Shown in pieces: positions 16,982 to 26,244 of a DNA stretch of 38,013 nt; position 1 is the first letter of the stretch, and each line of letters begins with the position of its first letter. The stretch is from Armatimonas sp043757465 (lineage in GTDB: Bacteria; Armatimonadota; Armatimonadia; Armatimonadales; Armatimonadaceae). Both the position numbers and the translations under genes were made by a program. The notes under the pieces were generated by a model. That model worked only from the letters and a program-made list of their open reading frames with translations. It was not told the DNA's origin and did not search any database. The stretch is from assembly GCF_043757465.1 (NCBI RefSeq), contig NZ_JAYVPL010000164.1, forward strand, positions 1 to 38,013, read 5' to 3'.

Positions 16982-17140
16982 CTCTTGACAAATCCACCAG
17001 TTGTTGCGGAGATTGATGAGTTCAAAGGAGCTTGGCGTGCCTTGCGTAACATTGCTCGGGAGCGACTCACCGCCCTACGGTGGGTGGCGACTATTGAGAG
17101 TGTTGGCTCCTCATCCAACAACTCCACGGGATTCTCCTGA
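16982..17140 (+). pseudogene. Remnant of a Fic/DOC protein N-terminus
   Basis: The frame starting next to the stop of the preceding gene reads AEIDEFKGAWRAL and then RLTALRWVATIESVGSS. This matches the helical N-terminal region of Fic-family AMP transferases, which normally continues with STRIEG and then the HPFxxGNG core. Here the frame departs after ESVGSS and stops at 17140. No Fic core motif is found. I read it as the stub of a broken gene; it has no convincing start codon of its own. Confidence 0.5.
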
Positions 17141-17268
17141 AGCACTCTAGCAAGGATGAACGGCACTGGGGGCGTTACAAAACTCTCTCAAACCTTGAAG
17201 CGCCCGAGCACCACACCCAAGGTGTGGCCGTTGGTAGTATCTTGATAGGAGCTTGCTGTTAAGAGGTA

Positions 17269-17475
17269 ATGCGCCTCAAAGGAGGGCTTAAGCGAGGGTT
17301 CGTGGGAGAACTCGACCTGGACTGGAGTGTTGCCGCCCGCCCCGAGGAGAAGAGCGCATTTGCTGCACTCGCGGGGCTGGCAAACCTGGCAGGCACGGGA
17401 GCCCGTACCACTCTGGGACTGGGCCAGACCCGTGCGCATGTCGTGACGGAGGCACCGACAGAGACCTCGGCGTAG
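17269..17475 (+). pseudogene. C-terminal remnant of Cas6
   Basis: The frame encodes KRGFVGELDLDW, then LAGLANLAGTGA and RTTLGLGQTRAHV. This is the signature end of Cas6 crRNA endonucleases: the GFVG strand, the hydrophobic helix and the C-terminal glycine-rich loop. The remaining 200 or so N-terminal residues are absent; an in-frame stop lies at 17260-17262, and the upstream 290 nt do not encode them in any frame I can see. AGAGG precedes an ATG, so a 68-aa peptide might be made. A full Cas6 must come from elsewhere in the genome to process this array. Confidence 0.72.
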
Positions 17476-17543
17476 CCTGTGGTTGGGGTGCTTGCAGGCA
17501 AAGACAAAGGAGAACCGTAGGGCTAACGCGAACGTAGACACAC

Positions 17544-20500
17544 ATGGATTCCAAAGTCGTTCTCAATCCGACCGTAGGTATGTTGGCGACCGTTCGAAAC
17601 CGGCGGGGTTTGGTTAGTGCAGTAGAGCCGTTCGATGGCCCCACTGGTCGGCTCCACTTGACGACAGTAGAGTACTTGGATGTGGAGGGAGAGCCCGAGG
17701 AGAACTTAGTCTGGGAGCGGGAGCCAGGAGCCCGTCTGCTGGAGCCTGCGGCGCTACCGAGCCTGGAGCGGGCACCGATGCTTCCTGCGGATGCGGATGC
17801 ACTGGTGCGAGCGACGCGGTGGACGGCGCTCTCTCCCTATCTTGATCCCGATGGCGCAGACGGCCCTCTGACACGTATGCCGGTCTCCTCACCGTTTCAT
17901 GGGGCGATCCAGGTCGAAGACTTTCAGCTCGTGCCGCTGCTCAAGGCACTGCGCATGCCACGCATCGCGCTGATGATCGCCGATGATGTGGGGCTTGGAA
18001 AGACCATCGAAGCGGGGCTGGTGCTCAGTGAGCTGCTCCTGAGGCGGCGGATTCGGCGGGTGCTGATTCTTAGCCCGGCGTCGCTGCGGGTGCAGTGGCA
18101 GCAGGAGATGGACGAGAAGTTCTCGCTCAGCTTCGATGTGGTGGACCGTGATCAGACCCACCAGCTCCGCAAGAATCTCGGCCTGGATGCCAACCCTTGG
18201 CGCACCTTTCCGCGCATCATCACGAGCTACCACTACCTGAAGCAACCCGATGTGCTGGAGTCGTTTCTGGCGGCTTGCCGGATGCCAGACGGCTCAACCC
18301 ATCTGCCCTGGGACTTGCTGATTGTGGATGAGGTGCATAACCTCTCCCCCGCGCCGTTCGGGGCAGATAGTGAGCTAACCAAGATGCTACGGCTCCTCGC
18401 GCCGCACTTCGAGCACCGCATCTTTCTCTCCGCCACACCACACAATGGACACACGCGCTCGTTCACGGGCCTCTTGGAGCTGCTCGATCCCGTGCGCTTT
18501 ACCCAGACCAGCGAGATCAGTCCCGCAGAACGGCTACGCGTCGAGGATGTCCTGGTGAGGCGACTAAAGTCTGAGATCAACCAGCGGTCAAACCCGCCTC
18601 GATTCTGTGAGCGTTTCTTGACGGCGGTGCCGCTCTCGCTTCACCCAAGTGAGCAAGCACTCTCGGTGGCGTTTCAAGCGTTTCGGGGGAAGGTGCGCTC
18701 ACTGGTGGCGCAGTCCGTGCGGCGTGAGCAGCTCGCCGGGGCGTTTGCAGTCGAGATCCTGGGCAAGCGCCTGCTCTCCTGCCCCTATGCCTTTGCGGAT
18801 TCTTGGAGGCGCTACCGGCAGGGTCTGGAGCTAGAAGAAGCCGCCGACGCAGATGAGGTACAGGCCGCTGGTCGCAGTGCCGAGGAAGAGACGGGCGATG
18901 ACCGTGAGGCGGAGAGCCGCCGGGGTCATGCAGTGCAGATCGTGGGAGCGTGGCTCCGTCCCATGGCGGTGCAGCTACAGAGTGAGTCAGCAATGGTAGA
19001 GCGGGCGCTGGAGGCACTTGGTCTGGAGCGCGATGGGACGATGCCTTTGGTAGATGCTCGCTTCGAGGCGCTCTGTGCGCTGATTGACAAGCATCTACGG
19101 CCTAACGGGGCATGGAGCGACACCGAGCGACTGGTGATCTTCACAGAGTACAAGACGACGCTAGACTACTTAGTGAGTCGCCTCAATCAGCGCTACAAAG
19201 AGCCGGGGAGGCTCGTGACACTCTTTGGTGGGATGGACGACAATGAGCGCTCCGCCGTGAAGCTGGCCTTCAACGACCCAGCCAGCGCCGTGCGCATCCT
19301 GATCGGCACCGATGCCGCCGCTGAGGGCTTGAACCTCCAGGCCACAGCCCGCTACCTACTGCACTTCGATGTGCCCTGGAACCCGTCCCGGCTGGAGCAA
19401 CGCAACGGGCGTCTGGATCGCCATGGGCAGTCTCGTGATGTGGGGGTTTTTCACTTCGACACACAGGATGATGCCGATCTGAAGTTTCTCGGTGTGGTCG
19501 TGCGGAAGGTGAACTCGATTCGTAGTGACTTAGGTTCGGCGGGTGAGGTCTTTGACACCGCTTTCCAGCGACGCTTTATCCAGAACGAGTCTGCGGCTAA
19601 CGTGGAGATAGACCTAGACAGTGCCCTTGCCCTTGTGCACGACCGAACGGAGATCCTGCGCTCAGCGGCGAAGGCTCCTATCAGCGAGGCGGGCGAGGCC
19701 AAGCGGCTGGAGGCACTCGCGGCGGAACTGGACCTCACACCACAGACGCTCTCGGAGACTCTGGAGACGGCGCTGGCGGCCAGCGGTGGGCGACCACGCT
19801 TTGATACCGACACGAGCGACCCACGCCGAGTGCGCCTGCGCCACCCGATCCCGTCGGATTGGAACGCACTTATTGATACCTGCCTGCGCCGTGGGGGAAC
19901 TGCCAAGACGCCCGGAGCCTTGCCCGCGCTGGTCTTCGATCCCGCGTACTATCTGGAGACCATCAACGGACGACCGATCTTCCGCACGGTGAAAGACACG
20001 GCGCTCCTGCACTTGGCCCACCCGCTCTACCACCGGGCGCTGGCCTCGTTTGCTCGCCTACGGTTTCCGGGCGGGGGCAGCGAGGAAAAGGCGACGCGGT
20101 GGACGGTGCGCCGTGGTGGGGTTCCGCCTGGCTGTGATGCACTGATCCTGCTCACGGTCGAGGAGGTGGCGGTCAACGAGCTGCGTGAGCGCTTCCACCA
20201 CTGGGTACATACCCTGCGCCTGCCGATTCGTAATGGCGAGCTGGACGACGCGCTGCCACACCAAGCGGCACGTGTGCTCTATCCTGCCTCCCTGACCTTC
20301 GATGCTAGAGATGCGGAGCGGGCTAGAGAGATCTGGGGCGAGGTGGATACCGAGGTACGGGCGCTCTTGCGCGAAGCGGGGAAGCTGCTCACAGAGCGCC
20401 TGACGCGGGCGCTTCAGGACGATGGCAAAGCGGCAACCCGTGAGGAACAGGAGCGCTTCCAGAGCCGCCAAGGCGAGCTCTCCGCCATGATTCAGCAGCA

Positions 20501-20798
20501 GACTCTCCAGCGCTTGGAGCGGGAGATCGCGGAGATGAATGCGCAGATGGCAAGTCTCAAGGCACAGCCGACACTCTTTGGAGAAGATGAGCGTGTGGGG
20601 CAGATCGCCAAGACCCAGGCGGAAAAGGAAGAGGAGCTGAAGCGGCGCAAGGAGCGCTACGAGGAGCTGCGGGAACTGCTCGCTCGTGAGCGCAAGCGCA
20701 TTGTCGAGGGCGTACTTCCGAAGCGTTTCGCACTGCGAGGCGAGGCGCGGGTCTTTCCTGTGACCGTGGAGATTCGCCTGCCTGAGGGAGGCCGCTGA
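17544..20798 (+). CDS. drmD: SNF2-family helicase, DISARM DrmD-like
   Basis: This 1084-aa protein has a complete superfamily 2 Snf2 motor: Walker A DDVGLGKT (147-154), DEVH near 262, SATPHNG, and the C-terminal lobe with GTDAAAEGLNLQ (about 588) and RNGRLDRHGQ. A long charged coiled coil occupies about 930-1040. DrmD is the translocase of class 1 DISARM and is always next to a large adenine methylase, as here: the methylase ATG overlaps this stop by one base. It probably moves along DNA to help sense or process unmodified foreign DNA. The 5' region lacks a strong ribosome site; an alternative start at residue 13 is possible. The homologous helicase of other defence islands (COG0553 group) is the main alternative. 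Confidence 0.8.
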   Translation: MDSKVVLNPTVGMLATVRNRRGLVSAVEPFDGPTGRLHLTTVEYLDVEGEPEENLVWEREPGARLLEPAALPSLERAPMLPADADALVRATRWTALSPYLDPDGADGPLTRMPVSSPFHGAIQVEDFQLVPLLKALRMPRIALMIADDVGLGKTIEAGLVLSELLLRRRIRRVLILSPASLRVQWQQEMDEKFSLSFDVVDRDQTHQLRKNLGLDANPWRTFPRIITSYHYLKQPDVLESFLAACRMPDGSTHLPWDLLIVDEVHNLSPAPFGADSELTKMLRLLAPHFEHRIFLSATPHNGHTRSFTGLLELLDPVRFTQTSEISPAERLRVEDVLVRRLKSEINQRSNPPRFCERFLTAVPLSLHPSEQALSVAFQAFRGKVRSLVAQSVRREQLAGAFAVEILGKRLLSCPYAFADSWRRYRQGLELEEAADADEVQAAGRSAEEETGDDREAESRRGHAVQIVGAWLRPMAVQLQSESAMVERALEALGLERDGTMPLVDARFEALCALIDKHLRPNGAWSDTERLVIFTEYKTTLDYLVSRLNQRYKEPGRLVTLFGGMDDNERSAVKLAFNDPASAVRILIGTDAAAEGLNLQATARYLLHFDVPWNPSRLEQRNGRLDRHGQSRDVGVFHFDTQDDADLKFLGVVVRKVNSIRSDLGSAGEVFDTAFQRRFIQNESAANVEIDLDSALALVHDRTEILRSAAKAPISEAGEAKRLEALAAELDLTPQTLSETLETALAASGGRPRFDTDTSDPRRVRLRHPIPSDWNALIDTCLRRGGTAKTPGALPALVFDPAYYLETINGRPIFRTVKDTALLHLAHPLYHRALASFARLRFPGGGSEEKATRWTVRRGGVPPGCDALILLTVEEVAVNELRERFHHWVHTLRLPIRNGELDDALPHQAARVLYPASLTFDARDAERAREIWGEVDTEVRALLREAGKLLTERLTRALQDDGKAATREEQERFQSRQGELSAMIQQQTLQRLEREIAEMNAQMASLKAQPTLFGEDERVGQIAKTQAEKEEELKRRKERYEELRELLARERKRIVEGVLPKRFALRGEARVFPVTVEIRLPEGGR

Positions 20799-23700
20799 TG
20801 CAAGAAAAAGGCTTCTGGTGGGCATCGCTACGGCATGGCGGTCTTCTGATCGCCCCGGCCCGTGTGCTGGATCGCTTCCCTGATGAGGCAGCGCCACCGC
20901 CTCTGCGCTCGGATCATGTCGAGAACCTGCGCCGCTTGCTGGTGAAGCCAGGGGCGCAGACAGAGCTGCTGACTCTTGTGCTGGAGCGCGTGCTGGGTCT
21001 GAACCCGACAGCAGGGGGCAACTGGAACAAGCAGCCCGACACGAGTTTTTCGCACGCCGCTCTGACAGGCGAGATCGTTCGGCCACGTCGTGTCTGGAAG
21101 AGTGCGAGTGGTGCGCTCCTGCCGGTCTTTGTGGACGACACACCGCGTCTCGGGATTGGGCGGGGACGGCGAGCGGTGAGCCGGGTGACGGAGTGGTTGC
21201 GCCAAGCGGGCCAGCCGGTGGCTCTGCTCACGAACCACGCACAGTGGCGGATTGTCGCGGCGGGGCTGGACTGGGATGCCTGGGCAGAGTCCGATGCGTC
21301 GCTGTGGTTTGAGGAAGGGAAGCCGGGGCCACAGCTCGAAGCCCTGCGTCGCTTGCTAGGGCCGAAGGCGCTTGAGGGCACGCTCGTCACGGCGATCCAG
21401 GACTCCCGGCGCGGGCAGGCCGAGCTCTCCGCCGAGCTGGGTGAGCGCGTCCGGCGGGCGGTGGAGCTTCTCATCCAGAGCCACGGCGAGGCGCTGACAA
21501 AAGCCGACCTCGCGCCGCGCGACATTTACCTTGCTGCAACTCGGATCATCATGCGGATGGTAGTGGCGCTCTTTGCCGAGGCGCGGGACTTGCTGCCCCG
21601 TGACAACCCGATCTACCACGGCTCCTATGGGCTTCAGGGCTTGCGTGAGTCGCTGGAGCGGGTTGGCTCCGAGGAGCGCCTGCGCCACCGGCACGCCGCC
21701 TGGCCGCGCGTCATCGCGCTCTTCTCGCTGATCTACCACGGCTCCCACCATCCCTTGCTGAGTGTGCCTGCCTACGGTGGCGGGCTCTTCACCCCAGGAA
21801 AGCCAGAGGGAGAGGGAGTCTCTCGTGTGCTGGCAGTCTTTGAGAACCCGGAGCACGCGCCCGGCGATGATGTGGTCTCGCGTCTGCTGGAGCTGCTGTG
21901 CAAGAGCCGCGTGAAAGTGCGCCAAGGGGGCGGCAGTGTCTGGGTGCCGACGCCCGTGGACTTCTCCGACCTCTCCAGCGAGTACATCGGGATTCTCTAC
22001 GAGGGACTGCTGGACTACGAGCTACGCTGCGCCGAGGAACCGGTGGTCTTTGTGGGAATTGGGGACGAGCCCGCGCTTCCGCTCTCACGCTTGGAGGGCA
22101 TGGACGATAAGACGCTGACGGCGCTACTTAAGGAGTTCAAGAAGAAGAACAAGGCGGCGGCGGGCGGCGACGAGGAAGAGGCAAGCGCGGAGGTTGAGGA
22201 AACCGAGGCAGAGGAAGAGGACGCCGAGGGCGATGAAACCGAAATGCCCGAGCCTGACGAAGAGGAAGTTCTCAGCGCAGATGACGCCCGCAAGGCAGCA
22301 CGTGATCGAGCGCGGCAGTGGGCGCTTCGTGCGGTGCAGGCGGACGGCAAGAAGCCCAAAGCACGACGCGGCAGTGCGGCGCAGCTCGCACTGGGCGGGG
22401 GCGAAGACCCGCAGACCGCCAAGGCTGCTGATGCACTCCTGCGGCGCGTGATCCTGCCCGGTGAGTGGTTCCTGGTGCGCTGGGGCGGCACGCGCAAGGG
22501 CGCGGGGACGTTCTACACACGCCCCGCACTCGCTGTCCCAACCGTGCAACGCACCCTGCGCCCACTTGCTTACGACGGCGAGATCCCCCGCTCCCCCGAA
22601 GCAATCCTTGCGCTCAAGGTCTGTGACACGTCCATGGGAAGCGCCTCGTTCCTGGTGGCAGCGCTGGGCTTTCTCTCCACGGCGCTCTGGAGCAGTCTGT
22701 TTCATCACGGCTGGCTGGTGCGCGACGAAGCGGCAAACCGGCTTGTCGCCCCGGAGCAAGATAGCCGCCCCGCATGGTTCCAGCAGACCCTCACCGGGCT
22801 TCCCATAGATGCCGACCTCGCCGAAACCTATGTCCGCTCGCGCCTGAAGCGCCATGTGGTGGAGCGGTGCCTCTACGGCGTTGACCTCGACCCGCTGGCG
22901 GTGGAGCTGGGACGCCTGGCGCTCTGGGTGGAGACGATGGATCGGGAGCTGCCTTTTGAGTTCCTCGATCACAAGCTACAAAACGGCAACGGCCTCATCG
23001 GGTGCTGGTTCGACCGCTTCCGTGACTACCCCGCGCTGGCCTGGTCGCGGCAGACGGGCGATAAGGCGACCGACGAGGCGCTGAAGAAGTATGTCGAGGA
23101 GACACTGCGCCCCGCACTGACGAAGTGGATCACGGGACAGGTGAGTAGCGAGGATACGGCTGCCACGCAGAAGCCCGAAGCCGTCCACGCCGCCGCCCGC
23201 ACCGCGCTGGAAGGCATGCACGATACGTCGCTCTGGGACGTGAACCAGCAAGAGCGCACGTGGGCCACTCTCCGCTCCGACGCCGCACAAACCGCCCTGC
23301 GGCGCGCCTTCGACACCTGGTGCGCCCTCTGGTTCTGGCCGACCGACCGCCTCGACGACGCGCCGCTCCCCGGAGCCGCTCCGTCGTTCGATGAGACTGT
23401 CGCCGCGCTCACCGAGCAGCACCACTTCTTTCACTGGGAGCTGGCGTTTCCCGATGTGTTCCAGCGGGCAGGGAGTGGCTTCGACGCCATCCTCGGCAAT
23501 CCCCCGTGGGAGGTACAGAAACCTAACTCGAAAGAGTTCTTCTCTAATATTGATCCGCTCTACCGCGCTTATGGCAAGCAAGAAGCTCTCAAGCGCCAGC
23601 AGGAGCTTTTCGCCGCGACTCCACAGATCGAGCGCGACTGGCTGACCTACAATGCGAACCTCAAGTCGCTCTCCAACTGGGTAAAGAACGGCGGCTATCC

Positions 23701-25681
23701 CTTCGGCGACCCGCTCACGGAAGCCGGGAAGTTCTCGTTTGGGAAGAAGAAAGAAAACGACGCGCTGCACGGCGGCTGGCGACAGCGGCGAGCCAAGCGC
23801 ACAGGCTACACCGACCCGCGTCACCCGTTTATCCATCAGGGCAGCGCCGACGTGAACACCTACAAGCTGTTTTTAGAGCTGGCACACGCGCTTCTCCAAG
23901 ACGGCGGACGCCTAGGTATGATCGTCCCGGCAAATATCTACACCGACAAAGGCGCGGGCGACTTGCGCCGCCTGTTCCTCAACCACTGCCGCTGGCACTG
24001 GCTCTTCGGTTTCGAGAACCGTGAGAAGATCTTCGATATTGATAGCCGCTTCAAGTTCTGTCCACTCATCATCGAGAAGGGCGGCACGACCGAGGCGATC
24101 CAGACCGCGTTCATGCAGCGAAGTCTTTCCGACTGGGAAAACGCCGAGCGCCACGCCTTCGCCTATCCTAAGTCCCTCGTCGAGCGCTTCAGCCCGTCCA
24201 CGCACTCCATTCTCGAAATCCGCTCCGAGCGTGACCGGCGGGCACTTGAGAAACTCTACGACGGCTCCGTGCTCCTCGGCGACGAAACCGCAGACGGCTG
24301 GGGCATCCAATACGCTCGTGAGTTCGACATGACCAACGACTCCAAGCTCTTCCCGCCGCTGGAACAGTGGATCGCCAAAGGCTACCAGCGCGACGAGTAC
24401 GGACGCTGGCTAAAATTTCGACAGACACGAATCTCAAGCGGTATGGAAGGCGTGATCCGTCTTGGCAACGGCGAGTACGTCCACGAAGACGACATCGAAG
24501 ACATCGCCCTTCCGCTCTACGAAGGCCGCATGATCGGGCAGTTTGATTTCAGCCAGAAAGGGTGGGTAAGTGGCAAAGGTCGTGGCTCCGTTTGGCAAGA
24601 CATTCCATTCAAGCGGAAAGTCATTGAGCCGCAGTACTTGATGGGTAGAGAAACCGCATACGCCTCAATGCCACAAACTGCAAAAGTTGCATTCATGGAC
24701 ATTTGTTCAGCGACTAACGCGAGAACGATGTACGCTACGTTCCACTCTTCTGTACCGTTTGGTCACTCCGCTCCCGTACTATATTTACCCTTTGGAGATA
24801 CCGTTCGGACGCTTGCTTTTTTGGCTGTCTGCAACTCATTTTCCTTAGACAATCTACTCCGCCTCCGTGTGGGTGGACTACACCTCACACTCAACTACTT
24901 ACAGGAAACAGGCTATACCGCAATCAGCAGCACACAGGCATCTATAATCAGTGTCCCTGCTGCTCAATTGGCAATTCCTGATCTATGGTTTGCTTCCGAC
25001 TGGCTTCGCCTACGCAAAGCCACACCCACCATTGGGGAAATCCCCTGGCGTCGCCTCTGGGCACTCACCGACCACGAACGCCTCCGCCTTCGCTGCGTCC
25101 TCGATGCCGCCGTCGCGCTCCTCTACGGCCTCGACCAGGGCGACCTCGCGTGGATTCTCCGCGACTGTGACCACCCACTTGCCCAGTCCACCAGCATCGC
25201 CTTCACGCGCCAGCTCGACCCCAAAGGCTTCTGGCGCGTGGACAAGGAAAAAGACCCGGAGCTACGCCACACCGTCCTCAGCCTTGTCGCCTTCGCCGAC
25301 CTCCTCAAACGCGTCGAGAGCGCAGGCGGCAGCCACGACGACGCCCTCGCCGCTTTCTGCGCCGACCCCGACGACGGCGGCTGGGAGCTTCCCGAAACCC
25401 TGCGCCTCACCGACCACAACCTCGGCCACGACGAACGTGCCACCAAGTACCAACCCGTCCGCGAGCGCCTCGGCGAGCGCTTCCACGACGGGCAAACGAC
25501 CCAAGACCCCGCCGAATCCTGGGCAGAGTGCGAGCGCCACGCCCGCAACCTGCTAGGCCACGACGGCTACGCCGAACTCCTGAGCGAGCTCGCAGGCGAG
25601 AGCACCACAACCCCACCGCCCGCCACCGACGGGCGCGGCCAGACGGCGCTGTTTGGGGGGCAAGGGGCGCTGGAATTTTGA
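20798..25681 (+). CDS. drmMI: Large N6-adenine DNA methylase, DISARM DrmMI-like
   Basis: This 1627-aa protein has the features of a class 1 DISARM methylase. The N-terminal domain (1-440) is helical. An acidic low-complexity linker follows (about 455-495, mostly Glu/Asp). The SAM-binding motif I region reads VCDTSMGSASFLV (608-620), and the catalytic motif IV is NPPW (901-904). The C-terminal half should hold target recognition. Motif I departs from the usual DPxxGSG at two places, so cofactor binding deserves attention. It probably marks host DNA so that the helicases ignore it. The tail ends in LFGGQGALEF; a second, decayed copy of this ending lies at 28022. Coupled to the upstream helicase gene by a one-base overlap. 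Confidence 0.85.
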   Translation: MQEKGFWWASLRHGGLLIAPARVLDRFPDEAAPPPLRSDHVENLRRLLVKPGAQTELLTLVLERVLGLNPTAGGNWNKQPDTSFSHAALTGEIVRPRRVWKSASGALLPVFVDDTPRLGIGRGRRAVSRVTEWLRQAGQPVALLTNHAQWRIVAAGLDWDAWAESDASLWFEEGKPGPQLEALRRLLGPKALEGTLVTAIQDSRRGQAELSAELGERVRRAVELLIQSHGEALTKADLAPRDIYLAATRIIMRMVVALFAEARDLLPRDNPIYHGSYGLQGLRESLERVGSEERLRHRHAAWPRVIALFSLIYHGSHHPLLSVPAYGGGLFTPGKPEGEGVSRVLAVFENPEHAPGDDVVSRLLELLCKSRVKVRQGGGSVWVPTPVDFSDLSSEYIGILYEGLLDYELRCAEEPVVFVGIGDEPALPLSRLEGMDDKTLTALLKEFKKKNKAAAGGDEEEASAEVEETEAEEEDAEGDETEMPEPDEEEVLSADDARKAARDRARQWALRAVQADGKKPKARRGSAAQLALGGGEDPQTAKAADALLRRVILPGEWFLVRWGGTRKGAGTFYTRPALAVPTVQRTLRPLAYDGEIPRSPEAILALKVCDTSMGSASFLVAALGFLSTALWSSLFHHGWLVRDEAANRLVAPEQDSRPAWFQQTLTGLPIDADLAETYVRSRLKRHVVERCLYGVDLDPLAVELGRLALWVETMDRELPFEFLDHKLQNGNGLIGCWFDRFRDYPALAWSRQTGDKATDEALKKYVEETLRPALTKWITGQVSSEDTAATQKPEAVHAAARTALEGMHDTSLWDVNQQERTWATLRSDAAQTALRRAFDTWCALWFWPTDRLDDAPLPGAAPSFDETVAALTEQHHFFHWELAFPDVFQRAGSGFDAILGNPPWEVQKPNSKEFFSNIDPLYRAYGKQEALKRQQELFAATPQIERDWLTYNANLKSLSNWVKNGGYPFGDPLTEAGKFSFGKKKENDALHGGWRQRRAKRTGYTDPRHPFIHQGSADVNTYKLFLELAHALLQDGGRLGMIVPANIYTDKGAGDLRRLFLNHCRWHWLFGFENREKIFDIDSRFKFCPLIIEKGGTTEAIQTAFMQRSLSDWENAERHAFAYPKSLVERFSPSTHSILEIRSERDRRALEKLYDGSVLLGDETADGWGIQYAREFDMTNDSKLFPPLEQWIAKGYQRDEYGRWLKFRQTRISSGMEGVIRLGNGEYVHEDDIEDIALPLYEGRMIGQFDFSQKGWVSGKGRGSVWQDIPFKRKVIEPQYLMGRETAYASMPQTAKVAFMDICSATNARTMYATFHSSVPFGHSAPVLYLPFGDTVRTLAFLAVCNSFSLDNLLRLRVGGLHLTLNYLQETGYTAISSTQASIISVPAAQLAIPDLWFASDWLRLRKATPTIGEIPWRRLWALTDHERLRLRCVLDAAVALLYGLDQGDLAWILRDCDHPLAQSTSIAFTRQLDPKGFWRVDKEKDPELRHTVLSLVAFADLLKRVESAGGSHDDALAAFCADPDDGGWELPETLRLTDHNLGHDERATKYQPVRERLGERFHDGQTTQDPAESWAECERHARNLLGHDGYAELLSELAGESTTTPPPATDGRGQTALFGGQGALEF

Positions 25682-25728
25682 CGGAGGAGATTTATGGGGT
25701 AGAATCCAATAGTATTGGTAACGTTGTA

Positions 25729-26244
25729 ATGAGTACTTTCGCATCTCCGCATTTTGACGAATATCGAAAAGGGCATCCTGCCCGCGAATCAAATCCGCGA
25801 ACAGGAGAACCTGCTGATGCACTTGAAAACAAATCTCCACATCCGGAAATATCTTCGCTGACAGAGGCACCAACAACTGTAACGGTGTCCGGCTCCTGGA
25901 CGGATGAAGCCACAAAACACCTCTGGCTGATCGGAACCGACGATGTTCGGGTCGCGCTGGAGCACGGCGAACTGGGGAAGAGCTGTGGGCGTGGCAAGCT
26001 GGCGCATACGAACCTATTTGGTAATATCCCTGCACACAGTGGTGGTGAGCTCTGGTTTCGCGGCAGCGAGCATATTTGGCTCAACGGCGGATCGGGCCGC
26101 TACCCCGCACGTAGCCCAGAAGAGTTAGAAGCGAGTGTAGATGGCTTTCGCGAGGCAGGATACAAAGTTTGTTGCTTCGGGTGGGATAACGTAAGAAAAG
26201 CGCCAGCCCGTGTTCTCTTGGAAGGAGCCGAAGGATGGAAATAG
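25729..26244 (+). CDS. Unknown protein paired with XRE/ImmA-like gene
   Basis: This 171-aa protein belongs to no family I recognise. The first 55 residues look disordered (Pro, Glu, Ser rich). The rest is a compact domain with HLWLIGTDDVRVAL, GELWFRGSEHIWLNGGSGRYP and a C-terminal GYKVCCFGWD. The aromatic and glycine-rich strands suggest a small alpha/beta fold. The start is set at 25729, the first ATG in frame after the methylase; its ribosome site is weak. Its end overlaps the next gene by 10 nt, the close coupling often seen between a small protein and an ImmA/IrrE-type protease-regulator. A toxin, antitoxin or phage sensor is possible but unproven. Confidence 0.7.
   Translation: MSTFASPHFDEYRKGHPARESNPRTGEPADALENKSPHPEISSLTEAPTTVTVSGSWTDEATKHLWLIGTDDVRVALEHGELGKSCGRGKLAHTNLFGNIPAHSGGELWFRGSEHIWLNGGSGRYPARSPEELEASVDGFREAGYKVCCFGWDNVRKAPARVLLEGAEGWK

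Noticed and set aside
20058..23836. Long antisense frames (up to 361 aa) within the helicase and methylase genes
   Set aside because: They mirror high-GC codon bias of the sense genes, which carry complete domain motifs; the antisense products have none.
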